Translations under genes and position numbers: made by a program
Shown here: piece after piece, positions 1 to 7,268 of the stretch
How the letters are laid out: each line of letters opens with the position of its first letter
Position numbering within the stretch: the stretch's first letter is position 1
Notes under the pieces: model-generated
What the model was told of the DNA's origin: nothing
What the model saw: the letters and a program-made list of their open reading frames with translations, nothing else
Database searches by the model: none
Assembly: GCA_017547395.1 (NCBI GenBank)
Contig: JAFYPS010000033.1
Location: 1-11,503, forward strand
Length of the DNA: 11,503 nt
Source of the DNA: Clostridia bacterium
GTDB taxonomy: Bacteria > Bacillota_A > Clostridia > Oscillospirales > CAG-272
Direction: 5' to 3'

Positions 1-2
1 CA

Positions 3-1259
3 CAGCTCCCCTGTACCGATATGGTTTACTGCACAAGTGCAATCTACCGCGTAAGCTCTGACGTTCCTGCGGTTTCAGGAACTCGCGCATGTCAGGAAAT
101 TGCGGCGAGAGAACTTGCTGCCGAGGGAGAGAAGTGCACTTACGTTGACCTCTACGCTCTTACCCTCGAAAAAGCACTTGGCGGCTTCCTCCTTTCTTCC
201 GACGACCTCCATCCTCACGTCTCGGGATACACCATTATGAGCGACGTACTTTATGATGTAATAAGAAACGGTAATACCGAGCAAAAAGACTTTGAAATGA
301 CCGATATTTACGTTTCTGCAAAGGGCAGGGCTACGGGTATGGGTACAAAGGAAGACCCCACAAGCAATCTTTCCGTTGCGTTCGGTAAGGCAGCAGAAGA
401 AGCAACCATTCATATTATCGGCGAATATAAGTATGATAAGATAAGCAGCGTTGAATACGGCTTCCAGACTCCTATGAACGTAAAGAAGCTCACTATCGTC
501 GGTGAGGGAGAGGGAGCAAAGCTCACTGTAAACTGTCAGTACGTTTTTGTTAACAGCGATATTGTATTTGACAATATCGCGCTTGAGAGCAAATCAAGCG
601 GATTCACCGTTCTGCTCGGTTACCACAACGCGACCTTTACCGAAACCTTCAAGTCGGAAGACCTTACTCTCGTTGCGGGCGTTTGCACCTATGCAGACGA
701 CAAGGCGAGCTTCTGGTACTCAAGCAAGGACTCTGCAGATTTTGACAACGACTGCGAAATCAATATAAACGGCGGTAAATTCACAAGCATTATAGGTGGC
801 AATATCACTTCGTCAAGGAGCAGAGATTCTGCTTTCGGTACGTATGGCGGAAATATGGTTATCAATATCGGTAAGGGCGCGACTGTCGGCTCGAATTCGC
901 GTAGCGGTGCCGTAGGACAGAACTATATTACAGGCAGCGTTACAATGAACGTAGGCGCCTGGGGCAACACAAGCGAAATCCGCGAGTTTGCTCTTATCGG
1001 CTCTACCAACGGGGCAAAGGAATACGATGAAACGAGAAATACCGGCAGCGTAAAAATCAATATTCTCGACGGTGTAAGTGCAAAGATTGCAATCACAGGC
1101 GACATTAACAAGGACGGCAAGGTTTCTCTTATCGATGCGCTCGAAATGCTTAAGCTTGCACTTGAAAACAAAACGGTGAGAAACACCGAGAACTATTACG
1201 GTATTACAAGCTATAAGGTTAATAACGTAGAAAATCTGATTCCTCTTACGGTAAAATAA
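3..1259 (+). CDS. Secreted SGNH/GDSL-type protein with beta-repeat region and dockerin-like C-terminus (5' partial)
   Basis: The frame is open from base 3, so the N-terminus lies outside the window; the ATG at 21 is internal. Counting from that Met, residues 1-80 look like the end of an SGNH hydrolase: a VDLY strand near 42 and the block V motif Asp61-x-x-His64 followed by Pro-His-x-Ser-Gly-Tyr, which supplies the catalytic Asp and His in this esterase/lipase family. Residues ~90-355 have no domain I can name but contain recurring strands of the type G-x-V-x-I-N-I (near 245, 275, 305 and 345), suggesting a beta-helix or stacked beta repeat. Residues 361-372 form one EF-hand-like dockerin loop (DINKDGKVSLID) followed by a Leu-rich helix; a weaker echo (YKVNNVENLIPL) at the C-terminus may be a degenerate second repeat. 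The family is usually exported and cohesin-anchored. Substrate is unknown; carbohydrate deacetylation is only one possibility. Confidence 0.75.
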   Translation, partial: QLPCTDMVYCTSAIYRVSSDVPAVSGTRACQEIAARELAAEGEKCTYVDLYALTLEKALGGFLLSSDDLHPHVSGYTIMSDVLYDVIRNGNTEQKDFEMTDIYVSAKGRATGMGTKEDPTSNLSVAFGKAAEEATIHIIGEYKYDKISSVEYGFQTPMNVKKLTIVGEGEGAKLTVNCQYVFVNSDIVFDNIALESKSSGFTVLLGYHNATFTETFKSEDLTLVAGVCTYADDKASFWYSSKDSADFDNDCEININGGKFTSIIGGNITSSRSRDSAFGTYGGNMVINIGKGATVGSNSRSGAVGQNYITGSVTMNVGAWGNTSEIREFALIGSTNGAKEYDETRNTGSVKINILDGVSAKIAITGDINKDGKVSLIDALEMLKLALENKTVRNTENYYGITSYKVNNVENLIPLTVK

Positions 1260-1260
1260 A

Positions 1261-1290
1261 AAAAAGAAGCGGGAAACCGCTTCTTTTTTT
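1261..1290 (+). terminator. Intrinsic terminator after the SGNH/dockerin gene
   Basis: A perfect 9-bp stem AAGAAGCGG (1264-1272) / CCGCTTCTT (1277-1285) with a GAAA tetraloop is followed by a run of T. Flanking A and T runs lengthen the stem and make it potentially bidirectional. It begins directly after the stop codon at 1259 and separates this gene from the dehydrogenase. Confidence 0.9.
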
Positions 1291-1325
1291 ATTAATTGGA
1301 TATGCTAATAAAAAAGGAGGCAGAT

Positions 1326-2360
1326 ATGAAAATAGCATTTTTTGATACGAAGCCGTACGACGTACCGTCTTTTGAAAAGTACGGAAAAGAAAACGGCATT
1401 TCCTTTAAGTATTTTGAGGCGAAGCTTAACGAAGATACGGCTGACCTTGCGCACGGGTATGACGGAGTGTGTGTCTTTGTAAATGATACTGTGAATGCGG
1501 CGGTTATCGACCGTCTGTGCGAAATGGGGGTTAAAATCGTTGCACTGAGATGCGCGGGATTCAATAACGTCGATATGAGGTACGCGTTCGGCAAAATACA
1601 CGTGCTGCGCGTGCCCGCATATTCTCCGTACGCGGTAGCAGAGCATACTATGGCTATGCTTCTGACTTCGGTCCGCCGTATTCATAAGGCGTATATCCGA
1701 ACACGCGATTTTAATTTCAGCCTTGTCGGTATGACGGGATTTGACCTGTACGGAAAGACGGTTGGCGTAATCGGCACGGGGCGCATCGGTCGCGTGTTTA
1801 TCGATATATGCCGCGGCTTTGGAATGAGGGTGCTTGCATATGATAAATTCCCTTGCGGAGAGCTTGATAACGGGGACACCGTGCGTTACGTCACGCTTGA
1901 CACACTTTTTGAAAAAAGCGATATAATTTCGCTTCACTGTCCGCTCACCGATGAAACCTACCACATCATTGGCGAGGATGCGCTTGCAAAGTGCAAAAAC
2001 GGTGTTGTAATTCTCAATACTTCTCGCGGAGCTTTGGTCGATGCCGAGGCACTGCTTGCTGCGATAAAGTCGCGAAAGGTCGGCGCCGCCTGCCTTGACG
2101 TGTACGAGGAGGAGTCTGAACTCTTTTTCGAGGACTGCTCCGGGCATATTATGGAGGACGACACGCTTGCAAGGCTTATTTCAATGCCCAACGTCATAGT
2201 TTCATCGCATCAGGCGTTTCTCACCGAGGAGGCTCTTTCAAACATTGCCGAAACTACGGTAAAAAATCTTATCGCCTTTTCGAAGAACGGTGAGTGTCCA
2301 AACGAACTTTGCTACCGAGGCGGAGTTGCCTCCGACTGCAAGAGCGGAAAGTGCTTTTAA
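1326..2360 (+). CDS. ldhA: D-lactate dehydrogenase-like NAD-dependent 2-hydroxyacid dehydrogenase
   Basis: A 344-residue protein predicted to reduce pyruvate to D-lactate with NADH in the cytosol, recycling NAD+ during fermentation. The Rossmann motif is G150-T-G-R-I-G155, and Asp173 ends the next strand, which favours NAD over NADP. The catalytic triad of the D-2-hydroxyacid dehydrogenase family is present: Arg234 (NTSRGALVD), Glu263 (DVYEEES) and His295 (SSHQAFLT). The LFFED segment after Glu263 and HQAFLT are typical of D-lactate dehydrogenases rather than phosphoglycerate or glycerate dehydrogenases. The start at 1326 is chosen for AAGGAGG at 1314-1320 with five bases of spacing; an in-frame ATG at 1296 lacks such a site. 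Unusual is a Cys-containing tail after residue 328 (Cys at 329, 338 and 343). No clear promoter is visible in the short gap upstream. Specificity for lactate over another 2-oxoacid is inferred from motifs. Confidence 0.88.
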   Translation: MKIAFFDTKPYDVPSFEKYGKENGISFKYFEAKLNEDTADLAHGYDGVCVFVNDTVNAAVIDRLCEMGVKIVALRCAGFNNVDMRYAFGKIHVLRVPAYSPYAVAEHTMAMLLTSVRRIHKAYIRTRDFNFSLVGMTGFDLYGKTVGVIGTGRIGRVFIDICRGFGMRVLAYDKFPCGELDNGDTVRYVTLDTLFEKSDIISLHCPLTDETYHIIGEDALAKCKNGVVILNTSRGALVDAEALLAAIKSRKVGAACLDVYEEESELFFEDCSGHIMEDDTLARLISMPNVIVSSHQAFLTEEALSNIAETTVKNLIAFSKNGECPNELCYRGGVASDCKSGKCF

Positions 2361-2390
2361 AAAAAGAGATGCTTACTGCATCTCTTTTTT
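2361..2390. terminator. Shared bidirectional terminator between convergent ldhA-like and MFS genes
   Basis: The stem AAAGAGATGC (2363-2372) / GCATCTCTTT (2378-2387) with a 5-nt loop is flanked by A on the left and T on the right, so it works as a U-tailed terminator on both strands. The dehydrogenase stop is at 2358-2360. The MFS stop codon (2373-2375, minus strand) lies in the loop, and the last MFS codons form one arm. Confidence 0.85.
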
Positions 2391-3617
2391 ACGTTTGAAA
2401 TATCTGATAATGAAAATCAAAAGAATACTTCCGACTATCGGAAATACAGCGCTTGTAAGCATACCCGCCTTCATTCCGACTTGCTCGGGAGAAAGGTCGT
2501 ATCTCGCTCCGAAAGTCACCGCAAAATCGCTTGCTGAAACCTTGTCAACCACAATTCCGAGGAACTGCGGGGCAAGGGATGCGCCAAGGTCGCCGCCGGC
2601 TGCCATAAGCGCGAACGCGCCGACGGATGCGCCGGGGATATTCTCCTCCATCATAATGAGAGTTCCGGGCCAGAGCATTGACGTGAAGATTCCCGTAAGT
2701 ACGCAGGCGATAAATGAAACGACGGTGCTTGGCGAAAGGCTGACGACAATATAGCATACTGCGGCACAGGACATACCCGTGAGCAGCATTTTGAATATGT
2801 TTTTGCCGTATTTTGCGTAGGTGATTCTCGTAATTCCGAGGAGAATCGCAAATCCCGCCATTCCGAGAATGTCACCGAGAGCCTTGTCAAGTCCGAGCGC
2901 GGTTTCGGTAAAACTTGAAATCCAGTTTGACATAACGTTTTCTGCACAGCTGCCAAAGAAAATCGTCAGTGTGCAAAGCGCAAGGCTGAGGGTGTTTCGC
3001 GTTTTTACACTGCTTTTCTCGGAGGCGTCTCCCATTTTCGGTATCGGTGATGTCATAAACATAACTGCCGCAATTACGGGTAGCACCGCCCAGAAAAGCG
3101 TCAGTATCATCCAGTTTTCGCTTCCGAAAAGCTTGAGAAAGAGTGTGCTTATTACAACAACGGTGAAAACACCGAACGCGTATAGCGAGTGGAGCATACT
3201 CATATCCTTTGACGGATTGTCCGACGGGAGAGCCGCAATTACGGGACTTAAAAGCACCTCGGAAAGTCCTGCCGAAACGGAGAAAATTACTGTGCCGAGT
3301 ACAAGTCCGAAGTAGGCAAAACGGCTGAAAAACGTCGGCAAAAGCGCATACGTTACAAGGCCGAGAGACGTGATGAGCGGCATTACGCGCACAACTTTTT
3401 TCACGTTGAAGTGCTTTGAAAATACCGTGAAAATAAGGTCGATTGAAAGCTGAGTGAAAAAGTTTACAAGTACAAGCGACCCGAGCTGTGTGAACGAAAG
3501 ACCAAATGCCTCTCTGAGTGGCAGAAAGAGAAGCGGGGGAAGTGCAAATATGGACGACATTGTAAAATATGCCGTATAGCAGGCAAGACGGGTTCTCCCG
3601 AAGTTCTGAGTTTTCAT
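2373..3617 (-). CDS. Major facilitator superfamily (MFS) transporter
   Basis: A 414-residue polytopic membrane protein with the length and hydrophobic pattern of a 12-helix MFS carrier: many Leu/Val/Phe/Ile segments, a charged central loop near residues 195-210 (PKMGDASEKSSVKTRN), and a basic C-terminal end (RYFKRKKEMQ). The segments PLLFLPLREAFGLS and the Gly-rich stretch AAGGDLGASLAPQFLG resemble the sugar/FucP-like branch of the superfamily, but the substrate cannot be read from sequence. It is the last gene of the minus-strand run, 39 bases after the DUF445 stop codon and in the same frame. The ATG at 3617 starts just before the first helix, but the bases before it (TTAAATTTAATGCT) hold no Shine-Dalgarno site; the nearest, AAGGA at 3656-3660, lies beyond a strong hairpin. 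Because it follows the fatty acid kinase genes, a lipid-related substrate is conceivable but unproven. Confidence 0.85.
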   Translation of the reverse strand: MKTQNFGRTRLACYTAYFTMSSIFALPPLLFLPLREAFGLSFTQLGSLVLVNFFTQLSIDLIFTVFSKHFNVKKVVRVMPLITSLGLVTYALLPTFFSRFAYFGLVLGTVIFSVSAGLSEVLLSPVIAALPSDNPSKDMSMLHSLYAFGVFTVVVISTLFLKLFGSENWMILTLFWAVLPVIAAVMFMTSPIPKMGDASEKSSVKTRNTLSLALCTLTIFFGSCAENVMSNWISSFTETALGLDKALGDILGMAGFAILLGITRITYAKYGKNIFKMLLTGMSCAAVCYIVVSLSPSTVVSFIACVLTGIFTSMLWPGTLIMMEENIPGASVGAFALMAAGGDLGASLAPQFLGIVVDKVSASDFAVTFGARYDLSPEQVGMKAGMLTSAVFPIVGSILLIFIIRYFKRKKEMQ

Positions 3618-3630
3618 AGCATTAAATTTA

Positions 3631-3654
3631 AGCCGCCCGTGCGGGCGGCTTTTT
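3631..3654. terminator. GC-rich hairpin between DUF445 and MFS genes (terminator-like on + strand)
   Basis: AGCCGCCCG (3631-3639) pairs perfectly with CGGGCGGCT (3642-3650). On the plus strand it is followed by TTTTT, a classic terminator, although both adjacent genes are on the minus strand. Read on the minus strand it follows AAGGAAAAA and precedes TAAATTTAAT, a poor U-tract, so there it is more likely a partial attenuator or an mRNA-stability hairpin. Confidence 0.65.
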
Positions 3655-3656
3655 CC

Positions 3657-4571
3657 TTATATAACTATATTGAACAGGCCGAGAACAAGGCCGATAATTG
3701 CACCGAGGTTTATAACTGCAGACAGTTCCTTTTTCATAACCATCATAGTAAGCTCCTCGAGCTCTTTGGGGCTCATTGCATCGACTTTTTTCTCGACTAC
3801 CGAGGCGATGTCGAGAAATTCATTGAACTTTTTACCGATAGCACCGATAAGCTTTTCGTATGCAACGGTAATGATTCTTTCAATCTGTTCCTTGTCGGTG
3901 TAGTCCATAATGTCGTGCAGTGGGCGTGAAGTATAGTCATCGAGCTGACAGATAACTGCACGGTCTATCATAGACTTGCCGTTTTCCTCGATGTAGGCGT
4001 CAACCTTGCTTGCAAAGGTTGGCATTATCGCGCTAAGCGTAGTTTCGTTGACAAGCAGAGCCACCATACCGAGCGAACTTTTGTTTTCGAGAATGGCAGA
4101 AGTGCCTTGCTCTGCGATTATTTTACCAAGTTCCATATCCTTGATTGCCGCGAGTATGCGCTCGGAAAGAATACGGGTGATTTTACCCTTGGTTTTACCC
4201 CATTGCTCTGCGGTGAGGTAGGTAGTTGCAAGAGAATTCGCAGTCTGCATCTCGGTTTCGTCCCCGTCAAAATCGAGGTTTATGTCGAGCGCATCCATCG
4301 CAACGGTTATAACCTTGTCCTTGGTACCGTCCGAAAGGAGAAGATCCTTTAAGTCGTCACCGGTGAAAAGACGGTGACCTACCGCACTGCCTATTGCTCT
4401 TGCCAGCGCGCCCTTGCGCTTGGGAATAATGCCCGGCGTAAAGGGAATAGTCCACTTTCCGATTTTCTTTTCGGTGTACGGGCGGAAAAGCATCTTTACC
4501 GCGATATAGTTTGTGAGATATCCTATCAGCGCGCCGAGAAGCGGCGCGAGAATATAATGTAAAACACTCAT
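3657..4571 (-). CDS. DUF445 family membrane protein (YheB-like)
   Basis: A 304-residue protein of the DUF445 family. The N-terminal signature is clear: a membrane helix at about residues 3-28 containing GALIGYLTNYIAVKMLFRP, then KWTIPFTPGIIPKRKGALA. The middle is amphipathic and helical with many charged residues, and a second hydrophobic segment closes the protein (residues ~284-304, ending GLVLGLFNIVI), giving a two-ended membrane anchor typical of the family. The molecular function is unknown. The start ATG at 4571 overlaps the fakA stop by one base (TAATG) and has no Shine-Dalgarno site of its own, so translation is probably coupled to fakA. This makes it a firm member of the fatty acid kinase operon and suggests a membrane-linked partner role, which is inference only. 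Confidence 0.85.
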   Translation of the reverse strand: MSVLHYILAPLLGALIGYLTNYIAVKMLFRPYTEKKIGKWTIPFTPGIIPKRKGALARAIGSAVGHRLFTGDDLKDLLLSDGTKDKVITVAMDALDINLDFDGDETEMQTANSLATTYLTAEQWGKTKGKITRILSERILAAIKDMELGKIIAEQGTSAILENKSSLGMVALLVNETTLSAIMPTFASKVDAYIEENGKSMIDRAVICQLDDYTSRPLHDIMDYTDKEQIERIITVAYEKLIGAIGKKFNEFLDIASVVEKKVDAMSPKELEELTMMVMKKELSAVINLGAIIGLVLGLFNIVI

Positions 4572-6232
4572 TATTCTACTACAAAGATATAAGGATAGAT
4601 GTCCTGACCGCCGTTTACGGGGTAAACCTCGATTTCGGGATGCTTTTCTGCAAGGAAGCTTTCAAGCTCGGACTTATCGTCATCGCTTGCGTCCTTGCCG
4701 TAGAAAACGGTCAGCATAAACTTGTCTTCGGTGAGCATACGGTCGAGAAGGCCGCGTGCCGCCGCGATTTTGGTAGGCTCGGAAACCATCATTTCTTTGC
4801 CGACAAAGCCGATAAAGTCACCCTCGTGAATTGTGACACCGTTAAGCTCGGCGTCGCGGATAGAGGGAGAGATGTTACCTGTAGTTACGTTTGCAATAGC
4901 TTCTCCGAATGCTTCAATCTGTGCTTCGGGGCTTTCACATTCGGGGTCGAACATAGAAAGCGCGGTATAGCCTGCACCGAGATTCTTGCTCTCGATAACG
5001 TGCACCTTTGCCTTGGTGTAGATTTCAGCCGCCTGAGCCGCTGCCATAATTATGTTGCCGTTGTTCGGGAAAACGTAGATGTGGTCCGCATCAATCTCGT
5101 CGAATGCATCGAGAAAATCCTTTGCCGAGGGGTTCTGGGTCTGACCGCCGTCAACTATTGCATCAACGCCGAACTCAAGAAAGGTTTCCTTTATTCCGTC
5201 ACCGTTTGCAACCGCTACCATAGCATATTTTTTATGCTCTTTCTTTTCGGCTGTCTTTTTTACTTCCTGATTTTCATTGTGCTGAACGGACATATTCTCA
5301 ATCTTGATGGTGAGGAATTCTCCGTATTTGCGACATTCTTCAAGCACCTTTTCGGGAGTGAGGGTGTGTACGTGAATCTTGATGATAGAGTCGGTTCTGA
5401 ATATTACCACGCGGTCGCCGATTGTTGAAAGAAAATCGGAAATTACGTTGTAATCAAAGGTGTCAAGGTCAACCTTGCTTGTCTGGAGTCTGAGAAGAAG
5501 CTCGGTGCAGTATCCGTAGGTCATAACACTGTCAGGGCCGAATGCATCGAGATTCACCTGAGAAGCCTTTGCCTTGGCGGAAACGCCCGCGGTTGAAACC
5601 TCTTCGCCGTTAAGCACGCGGTAGAAGCCGTCCATAATATAGAACAGACCCGCTCCGCCACTGTCGACTACACCCGCTTCCTTAAGCACGGAGAGGATTT
5701 CGGGAGTGCGCTGGAGAGATGCGTACATCTCTTTTACGAGGTCGGCGAAAAGCGAACGTATAGTGCTGTCCTTGTTTATGTTCTTTACTGCGTATTCAAC
5801 CGCTTCGCGCGCAACGGTGAGAATCGTTCCCTCTGTAGGTGTCATAACAGATCCGTATGCCTGCTCAACGCCAAGCCAGAGCGCACCGCCTACCGCCTTT
5901 GCATCTGCCTCGTGGTAGGAGTCAAGACCTTTTGCAAAGCCTGCAAAGAACTGCGAAAGAATAACGCCCGAGTTTCCTCTTGCACCGAGGAGCATACCCT
6001 TTGAAAGCTGGCGCATAACAACCGCAAGGTCTTTTGAGGTGTTGTTTTCGATTGCGGCGATACCGCTCTCGATGGTCATTGCCATATTGTCGCCCGTATC
6101 TCCGTCGGGAACGGGAAAGATATTGAGTTCGTTTACTTCTTCAGCCTTGGACTGAAGGGAAGCGGCACCTGCCTGCGCCATTTTGGCAAGCAGTTCGCCG
6201 TCTAAAAAGGTGTCTTTATCCTGATTATTCAC
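4571..6232 (-). CDS. fakA: FakA: fatty acid kinase catalytic subunit (DhaL/DAK domain protein)
   Basis: A 553-residue protein matching the usual ~550-residue length of FakA (YloV-like). It transfers phosphate from ATP to FakB-bound fatty acid to give acyl-phosphate. Residues 1-205 are the DhaL-type nucleotide domain: FPVPDGDTGDNM at 39-50 with the Mg-binding Asp43, Asp45 and Asp48; LLGARGNSGV at 81-90; and DSGGAGL at 190-196. The middle domain has Cys242, His287 and His289 (IHVHT), matching the metal-site Cys and paired His known in the Staphylococcus aureus protein. Residues ~335-553 form the C-terminal EDD/DegV-like domain (VDGGQTQNPS, FPNNGNIIMAA). The start is GTG (6230-6232) with GGAGG at 6241-6245, eight bases away. 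It sits downstream of two DegV/FakB genes and overlaps DUF445 by one base. Acyl-phosphate would feed PlsX/PlsY, which are not in this window. Confidence 0.93.
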   Translation of the reverse strand: MNNQDKDTFLDGELLAKMAQAGAASLQSKAEEVNELNIFPVPDGDTGDNMAMTIESGIAAIENNTSKDLAVVMRQLSKGMLLGARGNSGVILSQFFAGFAKGLDSYHEADAKAVGGALWLGVEQAYGSVMTPTEGTILTVAREAVEYAVKNINKDSTIRSLFADLVKEMYASLQRTPEILSVLKEAGVVDSGGAGLFYIMDGFYRVLNGEEVSTAGVSAKAKASQVNLDAFGPDSVMTYGYCTELLLRLQTSKVDLDTFDYNVISDFLSTIGDRVVIFRTDSIIKIHVHTLTPEKVLEECRKYGEFLTIKIENMSVQHNENQEVKKTAEKKEHKKYAMVAVANGDGIKETFLEFGVDAIVDGGQTQNPSAKDFLDAFDEIDADHIYVFPNNGNIIMAAAQAAEIYTKAKVHVIESKNLGAGYTALSMFDPECESPEAQIEAFGEAIANVTTGNISPSIRDAELNGVTIHEGDFIGFVGKEMMVSEPTKIAAARGLLDRMLTEDKFMLTVFYGKDASDDDKSELESFLAEKHPEIEVYPVNGGQDIYPYIFVVE

Positions 6233-6259
6233 GGTAAAAACCTCCGAAATTTATTTGAG

Positions 6260-6278
6260 CCGAAGTTTGATGCTTCGG
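6260..6278. other. Small hairpin between fakB-like 1 and fakA
   Basis: CCGAAG (6260-6265) and CTTCGG (6273-6278) form a 6-bp stem with a 7-nt loop in the 52-base gap between the DegV-1 stop and the fakA start. No U-tract follows on the minus strand, so this is not a terminator. It might be an RNA-processing or stability element, or chance. Confidence 0.3.
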
Positions 6279-6284
6279 GTTGAA

Positions 6285-7151
6285 TTACTTATGAATACCT
6301 ACAAAGAAGAGCGCGAGAGTGCCGGGACCCGAGTGAGCACCGATAGAAGCACCTACGTCCGCGATCAAGCCGACCTTTTTGCCGCTCTTGTCTTCAATCA
6401 TTTTTGCGAGAAGCTCTGCATCTTCAATGCAGTCGCCGTGAGAAATAAAATAGATTCCGTCCTCGTCGTCCTTTCCGAGCTCGAAATATTTGTTTGCGAG
6501 AGCCTGAATGGACGCGCGTCTGCCACGCACCTTGGAAACGCTGATGAGCTTGCCTGCCTCATCCATATGAAGAAGCGGCTTGATTCCAAGCGCATTGCCC
6601 ACGAAAGCTGTTGTCGGGCTGATTCTGCCGCCGCGCTTGAGATAAACGAGGTCGTCAACCGTAAACCAGATGCTGAGCTGCGGATGAAGCTGCTCTGCAT
6701 ATGCAGCAGCCTCTTCGATTGTAGCGCCCGCCTTTTTTTTCTGCACGGTGAGGTAAACAACGAGTCCTTCACCGGCGGAAGCTGCAAGTGTATCAACGGT
6801 GATTATCTTTCTTTCGGGGAATTCCTCTCTCATCGCCTCTGCTGCAAGTCTTCCGGAATTATATGTGGTGGAAAGACCCGAGGATAAACCGATGTAAAGA
6901 ACGTCCTTGCCGCTTTCGAGAATGGGTCTGAAAATTGCCATCATAGCTTCGGCGTTAACCGCGGCGGTCTTTGCACTTTGGCCTTTTTTCATCTCGGCAT
7001 AGAATTCCTTTGCTCCAAGAGTGAAATTGGTATATTCATCGTTACTGTCTGTGAATTTAAAGGTGAGTGCACCGCAAGGAACGCCCCACTCATCGAGAAG
7101 GTTTTTGGAAATGTCGCAACCCGTATCGGTTACAATAACGTATTCGCTCAT
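6285..7151 (-). CDS. fakB: DegV/EDD-fold fatty acid-binding protein 1 (FakB-type)
   Basis: A 288-residue DegV-family protein, the standard length. FakB proteins bind one fatty acid in the cleft between two alpha/beta lobes and deliver its carboxylate to FakA. Family motifs: VIVTDTGCDIS at 5-15, IGLSSGLSTTYNSGR at 87-101 (anion-loop region), ITVDT at 117-121, LKRGGRIS at 171-178, ALGIKPLL at 187-194, SKVRGRR at 206-212 and HSGPGTLALFFVG at 273-285. The ATG at 7151 follows AAGGAG with a spacing of about seven bases; an upstream in-frame ATG at 7202 would start at the promoter and is rejected. It lies 52 bases upstream of fakA and has its own promoter. The usual TSQPS-type motif is replaced by AKTAAVN at 60-66, so its ligand pocket differs from its neighbour's. 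FakB is assigned because of the adjacent fakA. Confidence 0.88.
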   Translation of the reverse strand: MSEYVIVTDTGCDISKNLLDEWGVPCGALTFKFTDSNDEYTNFTLGAKEFYAEMKKGQSAKTAAVNAEAMMAIFRPILESGKDVLYIGLSSGLSTTYNSGRLAAEAMREEFPERKIITVDTLAASAGEGLVVYLTVQKKKAGATIEEAAAYAEQLHPQLSIWFTVDDLVYLKRGGRISPTTAFVGNALGIKPLLHMDEAGKLISVSKVRGRRASIQALANKYFELGKDDEDGIYFISHGDCIEDAELLAKMIEDKSGKKVGLIADVGASIGAHSGPGTLALFFVGIHK

Positions 7152-7175
7152 TTTTTTCTCCTTGTGCGGATAGAT

Positions 7176-7207
7176 ATAGGGTGACAAACAAAAGTCCATC
7201 ACCCTAT
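7176..7207. promoter_or_regulatory. Inverted repeat at the start of the fakB-1 transcript (possible operator)
   Basis: ATAGGGTGA (7176-7184) and TCACCCTAT (7199-7207) are a perfect 9-bp inverted repeat with a 14-base centre. The right arm overlaps the edge of the -10 box and the likely transcription start, so most of that arm is not transcribed and the dyad is better read as a DNA site than as an RNA hairpin. No regulator gene is visible. Confidence 0.5.
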
Positions 7208-7234
7208 TATATCATATATTTCCTGATATTTCAA
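7206..7234 (-). promoter_or_regulatory. Sigma-A promoter of fakB-like gene 1
   Basis: On the minus strand TTGAAA (7234-7229), a 17-bp spacer and a perfect TATAAT (7211-7206) form a strong promoter. The start of transcription is expected near 7199-7200, about 50 bases before the ATG. It gives fakB-1, fakA, DUF445 and probably the MFS gene expression independent of DegV-2. Confidence 0.85.
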
Positions 7235-7252
7235 CCCTATTAATTAAAGAAG

Positions 7253-7268
7253 TTGACCTGTCACCTTT
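7253..7268. repeat. 16-bp inverted repeat, left copy (overlaps fakB-like 2 stop)
   Basis: TTGACCTGTCACCTTT at 7253-7268 is the exact reverse complement of 8163-8178. It contains the near-palindrome TGAC-CT-GTCA and includes the stop codon of DegV-2 (7261-7263, minus strand). No -10 box lies at the right distance on the plus strand, so this copy is not a promoter. Confidence 0.85.

Noticed and set aside
1291..1325. Promoter for the dehydrogenase in the gap after the first terminator
   Set aside because: No hexamer pair with acceptable spacing fits in the gap; TATGCT at 1301 has no -35 partner (CGCTTC at 17-bp spacing). Expression may depend on read-through or an atypical promoter.
1305..2147. 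Minus-strand open frame of 280 codons opposite the dehydrogenase
   Set aside because: The sense strand carries all catalytic and NAD-binding motifs of the 2-hydroxyacid dehydrogenase family; the antisense product has no domain pattern.
4640..5428. Plus-strand open frame of 262 codons inside fakA
   Set aside because: It lies wholly opposite the conserved fakA coding sequence, has an unusual Cys/Phe/Val composition and no recognisable domain.
6255..6887. Plus-strand open frame of 210 codons opposite DegV-1
   Set aside because: It is a shadow of a conserved DegV gene, with no ribosome site and no motif.
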